From: Cepaea nemoralis
Taxonomy: Eukaryota; Mollusca; Gastropoda; Stylommatophora; Helicidae
Reading direction: 5' to 3'
DNA length: 64,000 nt
Assembly (NCBI GenBank): GCA_014155875.1
Contig: JACEFZ010012659.1
Location: 248,001 to 312,000, forward strand
Part shown: positions 23,448 to 64,000 of the stretch, piece after piece
How positions within the stretch are numbered: position 1 is the stretch's first letter
Layout of the letters: the number at the start of each line of letters is the position of its first letter
Translations under genes and position numbers: made by a program
Notes under the pieces: generated by a model
The model's input: only the letters and a program-made list of their open reading frames with translations
The model's database searches: none
Told to the model about the DNA's origin: nothing

Positions 23448-23518
23448 GACATTTACAACTAGCGCACTGGTAATTGATTCATTCATTTTTCCTTTCTACA
23501 TCACCGTGTTACTTTTAT

Positions 23519-23559
<41 letters not shown>

Positions 23560-23699
23560 CATACACACACCAACCCCCCCCCCCCCGGGCCACACACACG
23601 CACACACACACACCAAACACACACACACACACCAAACACCCCTCCCCCGGCCACACACACCAAACACACACACACCACAACACACACACACACACACCA

Positions 23700-23737
<38 letters not shown>

Positions 23738-23760
23738 CCACACACACGCACACACGCACA
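23519..23760. repeat. (CA)n with poly-C tracts
   Basis: CA repeats are broken by CCAAACACC and CCCCCGGCC segments. The longest homopolymer, about 33 C, lies at about 23,703-23,735. The repeated word GGCCACACACACGCACACAC shows local duplication. Confidence 0.95.
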
Positions 23761-23803
23761 ATCTTAGAATGTAGAAGCAAGGCCAGTTGGACACCTCAGT
23801 GAA

Positions 23804-23914
23804 GTTGTAGTAGTAGTAGAAGTGGTAATAGTAACAGCAGTAGTGCTAGCAGAAACAGTGGTTGTAGTGTAGCAGATACAGCAGCAGCATTAGCAGTAGC
23901 AGTAGCAGTGGTAA

Positions 23915-23994
<80 letters not shown>

Positions 23995-24030
23995 TTGGTA
24001 GTAGTGGTAGTGGTGGTGATAGTGGTATCA
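23804..24030. repeat. (GTA)n trinucleotide microsatellite
   Basis: About 75 GTA/GCA/GGT-type triplets, the central part pure GTA. Poly-leucine frames on the minus strand are artefacts. Confidence 0.95.
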
Positions 24031-26095
<2,065 letters not shown>

Positions 26096-26099
26096 ATGT

Positions 26100-26225
26100 T
26101 TGCATATATGGATATCTATATACTTCACTGATTCTACTGAACTGCCTTGCCGGCTGGTTTGGGCAGTCATGCTTCTCCACAAATTACGATCTTCAACAGC
26201 ATGGATCAATTCGTGTGTTGACATG
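26100..26225 (-). pseudogene. Possible LINE C-terminal fragment
   Basis: On the minus strand the frame reads ELIHAVEDRNLWRSMTAQTS and then SVESVKYID. The ...DR..W...  pattern followed by a short tail is like the last residues of many LINE polyproteins, and the TA microsatellite follows at the 3' side. The piece is very short, so the call is tentative. Confidence 0.35.
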
Positions 26226-26283
26226 ACACAAGACTGTCAAGAATTTTCTCTTGCTGTCCTCTTCTATCTCTTTATCCACAAAT

Positions 26284-27793
26284 CTACCATTTGCAGATGA
26301 TATTCTTGCATATAGGCAGGGGAGAGATAGGGAGCAAACAGCCCAGGAGCTACAGGCAACAGTAGACAATGTGATTGACTGGTGCACTGAAATGAGAGCT
26401 GTCATCCACCCAGAAAAGGCAGCTGTTTTGTGGTGCTCTCTGGACAATAGGATTGTGAGAGCTGATGTCCCAAGCCTCACGATAGATGGTAGAAGTGTCA
26501 ACAGAGAGAACAAACTGAAGTATCTGGGGATCACATTTGACAGGAGCCTGTCCTTCAAGGACCATGTGGAGACTGGTTGTGACAAGGTCTCAAAAGGGAC
26601 TCAATGCACTTAAAACTATGGCTGCAATGGACACAGAGCAGAGAATGCTTTTCACACTATACCAGCACTTGATCCTCTCAGTGATTGATTATGGACTAGG
26701 ACTGCTCACTGTCTCAAAGAGTCAGCTGGTGAAATTAGAGCGCATACAGAATGAAGCGATGCGAGTCATTCTGGGATGCACCAGAGACACCCCAGTTGTG
26801 TGTATGCGTTACATCCTTGGTTTGCCGTCTGTTGCAGGTAGGCTCAAGGTGATGCAGGTGAAGGCATACCTCAGAGTAGCTGCAGACACAGATCACCCGT
26901 TGCATGAGGCGCTGGACGCCGTTAAGGGTCAGCGACTGATAAGAGGGAAATCATGGATGGCTCAGGCGGAGGATACGATCAGGCAGGTGTGCCCCTTGGA
27001 GAACATTAGGAGAGGAGAAGAGTGGGTCAAAGTGTCAGCGGAGCAGTCAGACTTGTGCAGAGTTATAATCACATTGAGCTGGGAGTGCAGGGAGTGGCCA
27101 GCAGGGGCCACGGAAGTGGAAATCCAGCAACTAATTCAGGATAATTCTAGCTCAGGTGATGTGATTATCTACACAGATGGGTCGGTGTTGAGAGGTAGGA
27201 GAAGTTCCTGGGGGTTCTTAGCGTTTGGTGCAGGAGAGCCTGGCATATGATACCACAACATCTAGCTTAAGAATGGAGGTGGAAGCGGTCAGTGCAGCTT
27301 TTCGCTGGATGGAGAATACGATACACACACACATCGTGATTGTAACTGACTCAGAAAGCATGCTGAGTAGGGTGAAGACAGGCAAGCTTCGTGCAGAGTG
27401 GCTTGCTTCGCTTTGGAAGTCACGGGTGACAAGCATCGTCTGGATCTTTTCTCCGGGGCATGCTGGTGTGCTGGGGAATGAACAGGCGGACAGATTGGCT
27501 GGCTCGGCAAAACTTGGTGGAGTATTGATGCATGACAAAGCAGATGTGGTTGCGGCCTTGTGGGAGCATGTGTACACCTCGGAGGAGCAAATGGATCACC
27601 ATGGTCTGGCAAGAATGCGACAGCGAGGGGTGACGAGAGGATCTGGCCGACGATCAACGCTCAGAGGAAAGGCGAGACGGACATATAATCAGATTGCTAC
27701 TGGTACTATTAGTGTTGGAACTCTTCGCTGGCTGCTGAGGATGGGGACGGAGCGCTTATGGGAATGCCCCGAATGCTGTGATGTCGGTTCCTA

Positions 27794-27825
<32 letters not shown>
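26284..27825 (+). pseudogene. 5'-truncated LINE: RT palm to RNase H, two frameshifts
   Basis: Reading starts abruptly at the RT catalytic box (PFADDIL, Asp-Asp at 26,296-26,301). It continues through the palm/thumb region (KLKYLGITFDRSLSFKDHVE, then LNALKTMAAMDTEQRMLFTL and VIDYGLGLL). A ribonuclease H domain follows: VIIYTDGSVLRG, MEVEAVSAAF, VIVTDSESML and SPGHAGVLGNEQADRLAG supply the acidic and histidine residues. It ends with LWECPECCD, as in LINE polyproteins that close with a cysteine motif. The frame changes near 26,593 (an AAAAGGG run with one base too many) and near 27,235. The 3' end carries a short (AATC)n tail at about 27,795-27,825. RT plus RNase H places it in the I/R1/Loa-like part of LINE diversity; the exact clade is not resolvable by reading. 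Confidence 0.85.
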
Positions 27826-28282
27826 TACCAGTTGTCACAACATGTATCAGTTTTTGTCTTCTCATAATGTGGCATAAAATGATGTCTGCCTGTTCTGATG
27901 TTTGTGATAAGTCGTTTTTGTGACTTAGCCTCCCTCAAAATGTCCTGATTACTCATTTTGGATGTCCAAAATGTCCATTATATATATATAAAAAATGTGC
28001 TATGGGGTATAATACAGACACATATGTTATTCCGCAACCATTTGTGTTTTATGTTCCACTATCTGCCAACTCATGCAGCATTTTCTCTAACCCTGTCTCT
28101 AAAAGCCTCAACCTTCCCAGTTGTCACCATCTTCTCCTGATCATCTCCTCTTATAATGTGACCACAAAATGAGTATTGCTTTGTCCTTATGTGTGCAGTC
28201 ATCTATTTGTGTGAGCAATCTTCTGCCTCCTGCATATGTTGAATATTGGTCTTTGATACATATCTATAATTTATGTAAGACA
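27826..28282. other. Unique DNA between LINE and satellite, no gene
   Basis: No coding or structural feature is recognised. Its last 30 bases (TATGTAAGACATATTCATAT) resemble the satellite unit loosely and may be a worn first copy. Confidence 0.4.
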
Positions 28283-31200
28283 TATTCATATATGCGGCCT
28301 GTCATGCCATGCTGTTTCATTCTCTGTTTGTCTCTCAGTTAACATGGCACTAGTTAATTACACAATGTTTATTGATATATGCGGCCTGTCATGCCATGCT
28401 GTTTCATTCTCTGTTTGTCTCTCAGTTAACATGGCACTAGTTAATTACACAATGTTTATTGATATATGCTGCCTGTCATGCCATGCTGTTTCATTCTCTG
28501 TTTGTCTCTCAGTTAACATGGCACTAGTTAATTACACAATGTTTATTGATATATGCGGCCTGTCATGCCATGCTGTTTCATTCTCTGTTTGTCTCTCAGT
28601 TAACATGGCACTAGTTAATTACACAATGTTTATTGATATATGCGGCCTGTCATGCCATGCTGTTTCATTCTCTGTTTGTCTCTCAGTTAACATGGCACTA
28701 GTTAATTACACAATGTTTATTGATATATGCGGCCTGTCATGCCATGCTGTTTCATTCTTTGTTTGTCTCTCAGTTAACATGGCACTAGTTAATTACACAA
28801 TGTTTATTGATATATGCGGCCTGTCATGCCATGCTGTTTCATTCTCTGTTTGTCTCTCAGTTAACATGGCACTAGTTAATTACACAATGTTTATTGATAT
28901 ATGCGGCCTGTCATGCCATGCTGTTTCATTCTCTGTTTGTCTCTCAGTTAACATGGCACTAGTTAATTACACAATGTTTATTGATATATGCGGCCTGTCA
29001 TGCCATGCTGTTTCATTCTCTGTTTGTCTCTCAGTTAACATGGCACTAGTTAATTACACAATGTTTATTGATATATGCGGCCTGTCATGCCATGCTGTTT
29101 CATTCTCTGTTTGTCTCTCAGTTAACATGGCACTAGTTAATTACACAATGTTTATTGATATATGCGGCCTGTCATGCCATGCTGTTTCATTCTCTGTTTG
29201 TCTCTCAGTTAACATGGCACTAGTTAATTACACAATGTTTATTGATATATGCGGCCTGTCATGCCATGCTGTTTCATTCTCTGTTTGTCTCTCAGTTAAC
29301 ATTGGCACTAGTTAATTACACATGTTTATTGATATAATGCGGCCTGTCATGCCATGCTGTTTCATTCTCTGTTTGTCTCTCAGTTAACATGGCACTAGTT
29401 AATTACACATGTTTATTGATATATGCGGCCTGTCATGCCATGCTGTTTCATTCTCTGTTTGTCTCTCAGTTAACATGGCACTAGTTAATTACACAATGTT
29501 TTATTGATATACTGCGGCCCTGTCATGCCATGCTGTTTCATTCTCTGTTTGTCTCTCAGTTAACATGGCACTAGTTAATTACACAATGTTTATTGATATA
29601 TGCGGCCTGTCATGCCATGCTGTTTCATTCTCTGTTTGTCTCTCAGTTAACATGGCACTAGTTAAATTACACAATGTTTATTGATATATGCGGCCTGTCA
29701 TGCCATGCTGTTTTAATTCTCTGTTTGTCTCTCAGTTAACATGGCACTAGTTAATGTACACAATGTTTATTGATATATGCGGCCTGTCATGCCATGCTGT
29801 TTCATTCTCTGTTTGTCTCTCAGTTAACATGGCACTAGTTAATTACACAATGTTTATTGATATATGCGGCCTGTCATGCCATGCTGTTTCATTCCTCTGT
29901 TTGTCTCTCAGTTAACATGGCACTAGTTAATTACACAATGTTTATTGATATATGCGGCCTGTCATGCCATGCTGTTTCATTCTCTGTTTGTCTCTCAGTT
30001 AACATGGCACTAGTTAATTACACAATGTTTATTGATATATGCGGCCTGTCATGCCATGCTGTTTCATTCTCTGTTTGTCTCTCAGTTAACATGGCACTAG
30101 TTAATTACACAATGTTTATTGATATATGCGGCCTGTCATGCCATGCTGTTTCATTACTCTGTTTGTCTCTCAGTTAACATGGCACTAGTTAATTACACAA
30201 TGTTTATTGATATATGCGGCCTGTCATGCCATGCTGTTTCATTCTCTGTTTGTCTCTCAGTTAACATGGCACTAGTTAATTACACAATGTTTATTGATAT
30301 ATGCGGCCTGTCATGCCATGCTGTTTCATTCTCTGTTTGTCTCTCAGTTAACATGGCACTAGTTAATTACACAATGTTTATTGATATATGCGGCCTGTCA
30401 TGCCATGCTGTTTCATTCTCTGTTTGTCTCTCAGTTAACATGGCACTAGTTAATTACACAATGTTTATTGATATATGCGGCCTGTCATGCCATGCTGTTT
30501 CATTCTCTGTTTGTCTCTCAGTTAACATGGCACTAGTTAATTACACAATGTTTTATTGATATATGCGGCCTGTCATGCCATGCTGTTTCATTCTCTGTTT
30601 GTCTCTCAGTTAACATGCACTAGTTAATTACACAATGTTTATTGATATATGCGGCCTGTCATGCCATGCTGTTTCATTCTCTGTTTGTCTCTCAGTTAAC
30701 ATGGCACTAGTTAATTACACAATGTTATATTGATATATGCGGCCTGTCATGCCATGCTGTTTCATTCTCTGTTTGTCTCTCAGTTAACATGGCACTAGTT
30801 AATTACACAATGTTTATTGATATATGCGGCCTGTCATGCCATGCTGTTTCATTCTCTGTTTGTCTCTCAGTTAACATGGCACTAGTTAATTACACAATGT
30901 TTATTGATATATGCGGCCTGTCATGCCATGCTGTTTCATTCTCTGTTTGTCTCTCAGTTAACATGGCACTAGTTAATTACACAATGTTTATTGATATATG
31001 CGGCCTGTCATGCCATGCTGTTTCATTCTCTGTTTGTCTCTCAGTTAACATGGCACTAGTTAATTACACAATGTTTATTGATATATGCGGCCTGTCATGC
31101 CATGCTGTTTCATTCTCTGTTTGTCTCTCAGTTAACATGGCACTAGTTAATTACACAAGGTTTATTGATATATGCGGCCTGTCATGCCATGCTGTTTCAT

Positions 31201-34084
31201 TCTCTGTTTGTCTCTCAGTTAACATGGCACTAGTTAATTACACAATGTTTATTGATATATGCGGCCTGTCATGCCATGCTGTTTCATTCTCTGTTTGTCT
31301 CTCAGTTAACATGGCACTAGTTAATTACACAATGTTTATTGATATATGCGGCCTGTCATGCCATGCTGTTTCATTCTCTGTTTGTCTCTCAGTTAACATG
31401 GCACTAGTTAATTACACAATGTTTATTGATATATGCGGCCTGTCATGCCATGCTGTTTCATTCTCTGTTTGTCTCTCAGTTAACATGGCACTAGGTTAAT
31501 TACACAATGTTTATTGATATATGCGGCCTGTCATGCCATGCTGTTTCATTCTCTGTTTGTCTCTCAGTTAACATGGCCACTAGTTAATTACACAATGTTT
31601 ATTGATATATGCGGGCCTGTCATGCCATGCTGTTTCATTCTCTGTTTGTTCTCTCAGTTAACATGGCACTAGTTAATTACACAATGTTTATTGATATATG
31701 CGGCCTGTCATGCCATGCTGTTTCATTCTCTGTTTGTCTCTCAGTTAACATGGCACTAGTTAATTACACAATGTTTATTGATATATGCGGCTGTCATGCA
31801 TGCTGTTTCATTCTCTGGTTTGTCTCTCAGTAACATGGCACTAGGTAATACACAATGTTTATTGATATATGCGGCCTGTCATGCCATGCTGTTTCATTCT
31901 CTGTTTGTCTCTCAGTTAACATGGCACTAGTTAATTACACAATGTTTATTGATATATGCGGCCTGTCATGCCATGCTGTTTCATTCTCTGTTTGTCTCTC
32001 AGTTAACATGGCACTAGTTAATTACACAATGTTTATTGATATATGCGGCCTGTCATGCCTGCTGTTTCATTCTCTGTTTGTCTCTCCAGTTAACATGGCA
32101 CTAGTTAATTACACAATGTTTATTGATATATGCGGCCTGTCATTGCCATGCTGTTTCATTCTCTGTTTGTCTCTCAGTTAACATGGCACTAGTTAATTAC
32201 ACAATGTTTATTGATATATGCGGCCTGTCATGCCATGCTGTTTCATTCTCTGTTTGTCTCTCAGTTAACATGGCACTAGTTAATTACACAATGTTTATTG
32301 ATATATGCGGCCTGTCATGCCATGACTGTTTCATTCTCTGTTGTCTCCATCAGTTAACATGGCACTAGTTTAATTACACAATGTTTATGATATATATGCG
32401 GCCTGTCATGCCATGCTGTTTCATTCTCTGTTTGTCTCTCAGTTAACATGGCACTAGTTAATTACACAATGTTTATTGATATATGCGGCCTGTCATGCCC
32501 ATGCTGTTTCATTCTCCCTGTTTGTTCTCTCAGTTAACATGGCACTAGTTAATTACACAATGTTTATTGATATATGCGGCCTGTCATGCCATGCTGTTTC
32601 ATTCTCTGTTTGTCTCTCAGTTAACATGGCACTAGTTAATTACACAATGTTTATTGATATATGCGGCCTGTCATGCCATGCTGTTTCCTTCTCTGTTGGT
32701 CTCTCAGTTAACATGGCACTAGTTAATTACACAATGTTTATTGATATATGCGGGCCTGTCATGCCATGCTGTTTCATTCTCTGTTTTGTCTCTCAGTTAA
32801 CATGGCACTAGTTAATTACACAATGTTTATTGATATATATGCGGCCTGTCATGCCATGCTGTTTCATTCTCTGTTTGTCTCTCAGTTAACATGGCACTAG
32901 TTAATTACCCAATGTTTATTGATATATCGCGGCCCTGTCCATGCCATGCTGTGGCACATTCTCTGTTGTCTTCTCAGGTAACACATGGCACTAGTTAGAT
33001 TACAACATGTTTATTTGATATATGCAGGGCCTTCCTGTTCATGCCATGCTGTTTCATTCTTCTGTTTTGTCTCATCCAGTTAACCATGGCACTAGTTAAT
33101 TAACACAATGTTTATTGATATATTGCGGGCTGCCTGTCCATGGCCAATTGCTGTTTCATTCTCTGTTGTCTCTTCTCAGTTACCATGGCAGCTAGTTACT
33201 TACCCAAGTGTTTCGTGATATATGCGGCCTGTCATGCCATGGCTGTTTCATTCTCTGTTTGTCCTCGCAGTTAACATGGCACTAGTTAATTACCACAATG
33301 TTTATTGATATATGGGCCTGTCCATGGCCATGCTGTTTCATTCTCTGTTTGTCTCTCAGTTAACATGGCACTAGTTAATTACACAATGTTTATTGATATA
33401 TGCGGCCTGTCATGCCATGCTGTTTCATTCTCTGTTTGTCTCTCAGTTAACATGGCACTAGTTAATTACACAATGTTTATTGATATATGCGGCCTGTCAT
33501 GCCATGCTGTTTCATTCTCTGTTTGTCTCTCAGTTAACATGGCACTAGTTAATTACACAATGTTTATGATATATGCGGCCTGTCATGCCATGCTGTTTCA
33601 TTCTCTGTTTGTCTCTCAGTTAACATGGCACTAGTTAATTACACAATGTTTATTGATATATGCGGCCTGTCATGCCATGCTGTTTCATTCTCTGTTTGTC
33701 TCTCAGTTAACATGGCACTAGTTAATTACACAATGTTTATTGATATATGCGGCCTGTCATGCCATGCTGTTTCATTCTCTGTTTGTCTCTCAGTTAACAT
33801 GGCACTAGTTAATTACACAATGTTTATTGATATATGCGGCCTGTCATGCCATGCTGTTTCATTCTCTGTTTGTCTCTCAGTTAACATGGCACTAGTTAAT
33901 TACACAATGTTTATTGATATATGCGGCCTGTCATTGCCTATGCTGTTTCATTCTCTGTTTGTCTCTCAGTTACATGGCACTAGTTAATTACACAATGTTT
34001 ATTGATATATGCGGCCTGTCATGCCATGCTGTTTCATTCTCTGTTTGTCTCTCAGTTAACATGGCACTAGTTAATTACACAAGG
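28283..34084 (+). repeat. 87-bp satellite, ~66 copies
   Basis: The unit starts ATGGCACTAGTTAATTACAC and ends TTTGTCTCTCAGTTAAC. Most copies are identical, with rare substitutions (TGCTGCC for TGCGGCC near 28,467; AAGG for AATG near 31,156). Since 87 is a multiple of 3 and one frame lacks stops, frames of up to 323 codons occur, with period MALVNYTMFIDICGLSCHAV plus SFSVCLSVN; I do not regard them as a gene. Copies near 29,300-29,760 and 31,490-33,310 have many one-base insertions or deletions, worst at about 32,900-33,300. The last copy is cut at about 34,084 where a SINE-like repeat begins. Confidence 0.95.
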
Positions 34085-34380
34085 TTTTTATTTTGCTTTT
34101 GCTGGCTTTGAACTCCAGCGTAGTCCACACATGTGCTCCTACTTCTAGTGCACTGGACTTATTTGTGTGTGTATGGATTAGCTTTCCCTATTTCCATTGT
34201 TCAGGCAAACCCACTCTGACTTCTGAGGTACTTGTAATTTACGTCCCCAATTCAAGGACGAGAAATCATTGTAGGACAACTGATCGTTGTCAGGGTTGAA
34301 CCCACAACCTTGGCATCAGCATGCCAGAAGTTTAAGGGCAAGTGCTCATCCATTCAGCCGTCCTGACCATCTATAGGAGT
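34085..34380 (-). mobile_element. tRNA-derived SINE-like repeat, family D, copy 1
   Basis: Homologous over ~290 bp to 42,055-42,360 (shared TGCTGGCTTT.AACTC, GTCCACACA, GTGCACTG, AACCCACTC.GACTTC.GAGGTACTT, CCTTGGCATCAGCA). On the minus strand it has a B-box-like GGTTCAACCC and an upstream A-box-like GGCTGAATGGATGAGC, as expected for RNA polymerase III promoters. Its 3' end abuts the 87-bp satellite. Confidence 0.6.
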
Positions 34381-34589
34381 AGTTAATTACAACAATCCTG
34401 CGGAGAAACAAAAACTCATGATACATATCATAAAGTCTTCAGTCCATGTGAATAACAATCACAGAAAGATACATTCCACTAGTGAGTACAGAATACACAG
34501 GCTTCTCTGTGAGGTATAGTACATGAGTTTATATTTGTTGTGTCGCTACAGGATCTCAGCACACTTTTGTTTCCATTTTGTACTGTCAT

Positions 34590-35045
34590 ATTCTGCTGAG
34601 GTCAAAAGTTTTTCTGAATAATTACCATTTAGTGACACAAACGGTGCTGTCTAATGACACAAACAGGTTCTGTCCAGTGAGATAGAAAGTACTGTTCACT
34701 GAGACAGATATGATGTCCAATGAGACATAAAGTAGTGTTTAGTGAGACAGACAGTGCTATCCAGTGAGACTGAAAGTAGTGTTTAGTGAGACAGACAGTG
34801 CTGTCCAGTGAGACAGAAAGTAGTGTTTAGTGAGACAGACAGTGCTGTCCAGTGAGACAGAAAGTATTGTTTAGTGAGACAGGCAGTGCTGTCCAGTGAG
34901 ATAGACATTGCTGTCTAATGAGATAGACATTGCTGTCTAATGAGATAGAAAGTACTGTTCAGTGAGACAGACTGTGCTGTCCAATAAGACAGAAATTAGT
35001 GTTAACTGAGAGTGACAGTGCTGTCCTGTAATACAATGATGTCAA
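34590..35045 (+). repeat. ~44-bp minisatellite, diverged
   Basis: Units resemble GTGCTGTCCAGTGAGACAGA plus AAGTAGTGTTTAGTGAGACAGACA, and also shorter halves of about 22 bp (GTGAGACAGA.AGT.), so the 44-bp unit is itself a doubled 22-mer. It lies about 450 bp upstream of the ankyrin gene start. Confidence 0.75.
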
Positions 35046-35345
35046 GTGAGAGAAAAATCCTGCCCACTGAGAAAAATGCAAACAATACCAGGGACTGATA
35101 GAAAAATAATAAAGGTAGCCCTTCAAGAAACAGATGAAAACTGTAAACTGATTAGAGAAATTAAACGTAAACTATCAAGTTATTTTGGACATGTCTTGAG
35201 GAGAATTAAACTTGAAAACTTAGTTACAGATGACAAACTTTATGGGAAAAGAGCAAGAGGAAAACACAGTGATGAATACTTGGATGCCAAGCCACAGGGC
35301 ATGATCAGAACAGGAGATCCAAGATTAGTGATTGTGTGAGATGGC
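35046..35345 (+). pseudogene. LINE RT C-terminal tail fragment
   Basis: The frame reads LIREIKRKLSSYFGHVLRRI, then KLENLVTDDKLYGKRARGKH. The pattern K.. YFGHV.R...LENL...G.GKR.RG is the C-terminal tail of several animal LINE polyproteins. It lacks everything upstream and ends about 130 bp before the ankyrin ATG. Confidence 0.55.
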
Positions 35346-35473
35346 AAACCATTGTCATCCACGCTTGTCAGTATGGCACATGATGATGATGAAGATGAAA
35401 GTTCTAGATGTTTTGTATATAAGAAATAACATGTTCTCCCATTAGGTTCATCTGGTGAAGAAACATAATCAGT

Positions 35474-61827
<26,354 letters not shown>

Positions 61828-64000
61828 GTAGTGCTCAGTCTCATGTGTTTGTATTAGTGGCTACAGTAGCTGTAGAGACAGTGCTCAGTCTCATGTGTTT
61901 GTATTAGTGGCTACAGTAGTTGTAGAGATGGTGCTCAGTCTCATGTGTTTGTATTAGTGGCTACAGTAGTTGTAGAGACAGTGCTCAGTCTCATGTGTTT
62001 GTATTAGTGTCTACATTAGCTGTAGAGACAGTGCTCAGTCTCATGTGTTTGTATTAGTGGCTACAGTAGTTGTAGAGACAAGTGTTCAGTCTCATGTGTT
62101 TGTATTAGTGGCTACAGTAGCTGTAGAGACAGTGCTCAGTCTCATGTGTTTGTGTTAGTGGCTACAGTAGCTGTAGAGACAGTGCTCAGTCTCATGTGTT
62201 TGTATTAGTGGCTACAGTAGCTGTAGAGATGGTGCTCATTCTCATGTGTTTGTATTAGTGGCTACAGTAGCTGTATAGATGGTGCTCAGTCTCATGTGTT
62301 TGTATTAGTGGCTACAGTAGCTGTAGAGACAGTGCTCAGTCTCATGTGTTTGTATTAGTGGCTACATTAGCTGTAGAGACAGTGCTCAGTCTCACGTGTT
62401 TGTATTAGTGGCTACAGTAGCTGTAGAGACAGTGCTCAGTCTCATGTGTTTGTATTAGTGGCTACAGTAGTTGTAGAGACAAGTGTTCAGTCTCATGTGT
62501 TTGTATTAGTGGCTACAGTAGCTGTAGAGACAGTGCTCAGTCTCATGTGTTTGTATTAGTGGCTACAGTAGCTGTAGAGACAGTACTCAGTCTCACGTGT
62601 TTGTATTAGTGGCTACAGTAGTTGTAGAGACAGTGTTCAGTCTCACGTGTTTGTATTAGTGGCTACAGTAGCTGTAGAGACAGTGCTCAGTCTCACGTGT
62701 TTGTATTAGTGGCTACAGTAGCTGTAGAGACAGTGCTCAGTCTCACATGTTTGTATTAGTGGCTACAGTAGCTGTAGAGACAGTGCTGTCTCATGTGTTT
62801 GTATTAGTGGCTACAGTAGTTGTAGAGACAGTGCTCAGTCTCATGTGTTTGTATTAGTGGCTACAGTAGTTGTAGAGACAGTGCTCAGTCTCATGTGTTT
62901 GTATTAGTGGCTACAGTAGCTGTAGAGACAGTGCTCAGCCTCATGTGTTTGTATTAGTGGCTACAGTAGCTGTAGAGACAGTGCTCAGTCTCATGTGTTT
63001 GTATTAGTGGCTACAGTAGCTGTAGAGACAGTGTTCAGTCTCATGTGTTTGTATTAGTGGCTACAGTAGTTGTAGAGACAGTGCTCAGTCTAATGTGTTT
63101 GTATTAGTGGCTACAGTCTCTGTAGAGACAGTGCTCAGTCTCATGTGTTTGTATTAGTGGCTACAGTAGCTGTAGAGACAGTGCTCAGTCTCATGTGTTT
63201 GTATTAGTGGCTACAGTAGCTGTAGAGATGGTGCTCAGTCTCATGTGTTTGTATTAGTGGCTACAGTAGCTGTAGAGACAGTGTTCAGTCTCATGTGTTT
63301 GTATTAGTGGCTACAGTAGCTGTAGAGACAGTGCTCAGTCTCATGTGTTTGTATTAGTGGCTACAGTAGCTGTAGAGACAGTGCTGAGTCTCATGTGTTT
63401 GTATTAGTGGCTACAGTAGCTGTAGAGACAGTGCTGAGTCTCATGTGTTTGTATTAGTGGCTACAGTAGCCATAGAGACAGTGCTGAGTCTCATGTGTTT
63501 GTATTAGTGGCTACAGTAGCTGTAGAGACAGTGCTGTCTCATGTGTTTGTATTAGTGGCTACAGTAGCTGTAGAGACAGTGCTGTCTCATGTAGTAGCCT
63601 CTACATGCCTCTACAGTAGCCATAGAGGCAGTGCTCAGTCTCATGTGTTTGTATTAGTGGCTACAGTAGCTGTAGAGACGGTGCTCAGTCTCATGTGTTT
63701 GTATTAGTGGCTACAGTAGCTGTAGAGATGGTGCTCAGTCTCATGTGTTTGTATTAGTGGCTAAAGTAGCTGTAGAGACAGTGTTCAGTCTCATGTGTTT
63801 GTATTAGTGGCTACAGTAGCTGTAGAGACAGTGCTCAGTCTCATGTGTTTGTATTAGTGGCGACAGTAGCTGTAGAGACAGTGCTCAGTCTCATGTGTTT
63901 GTATTAGTGGCTACAGTAGCTGTAGAGACAGTGCTGAGTCTCATGTGTTTGTATTAGTGGCTACAGTAGCTGTAGAGACAGTGCTGAGTCTCGTGTTTGT
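61828..64000 (+). repeat. 50-bp minisatellite, >43 copies, runs off the window
   Basis: The unit is GGCTACAGTAGCTGTAGAGA plus CAGTGCTCAGTCTCATGTGT plus TTGTATTAGT. Variants include GAGATGGTG, GAGACGGTG, GAGACAAGTG, TCACGTG and GCTGAG or GCTGTCTC. The first, most diverged unit begins in exon 8 (GCTTTAGAGGTAGTGCTCAG) and contains its splice donor. The array ends outside the window. Confidence 0.95.

Noticed and set aside
28344..31499. Frames of 323 and 236 codons with perfect 29-residue repeats
   Set aside because: They exist only because the 87-bp unit is a multiple of three without a stop; frame is lost at each indel, and neither splice context nor codon constraint suggests a gene.

Overview
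The window is eukaryotic, animal-type DNA: one sparse intron-rich gene, non-LTR and LTR retrotransposons, several tRNA-derived SINE-like families, and very large microsatellite and minisatellite arrays. There is no bacterial gene organisation, no rRNA and no CRISPR array. The mix of RNase H-bearing LINE tails, tRNA-like SINEs with tetranucleotide tails and a Ty3/Gypsy element with integrase ahead of reverse transcriptase suggests an invertebrate. I lean to a mollusc or other lophotrochozoan, but that is inference.

Region 1 (1-19,000) is retrotransposon territory. A candidate LTR with a tRNA-Pro-like primer site lies at 3250-3815. A solo LTR with a perfect 5-bp target duplication lies at 5975-6573 on the minus strand. 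A 10.9-kb LTR element spans 7549-18487 with ~610-bp LTRs, a tRNA-Leu-like primer site, a Gag-protease ORF (9399-11237), a frameshifted protease end joined to an integrase C-terminal module (11236-11592), an intact reverse transcriptase-RNase H ORF (11743-13218) and a polypurine tract. The order protease, integrase, RT, RNase H is that of the Gmr1-type Ty3/Gypsy elements. The catalytic core of the integrase is missing. Its 3' non-coding part carries a separate 2.5-kb retroposed insert on the minus strand, bounded by a perfect 15-bp duplication.

Region 2 (19,000-28,280) is mostly simple-sequence DNA (GA, GATA/GGTA, CCCACA, CA/C, GTA, TA) plus a 5'-truncated, twice frameshifted LINE with RT and RNase H (26,284-27,825).

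Region 3 (28,283-35,060) is a 5.8-kb satellite of 87-bp units, a SINE and a smaller minisatellite.

Region 4 (35,474 to the window end) is the one real cellular gene I can support, on the plus strand: an ankyrin-repeat protein starting MGQAGSK, with one ankyrin repeat per exon and every intron in phase 0. I find eight exons (35474-35590, 43902-43997, 47789-47887, 52036-52134, 56387-56519, 58337-58438, 59510-59608, 61663-61827), and the gene continues beyond the window. Exon 5 carries what looks like a single extra base. Its introns hold a 46-bp satellite with higher-order structure, a 38-bp, a 28-bp, a 41-bp and a 50-bp minisatellite, LINE tails and many SINEs. The 50-bp array starts on the splice donor of exon 8 and appears to have grown from it.

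All calls were made by reading; identities, copy numbers and array edges are estimates unless given as exact matches.
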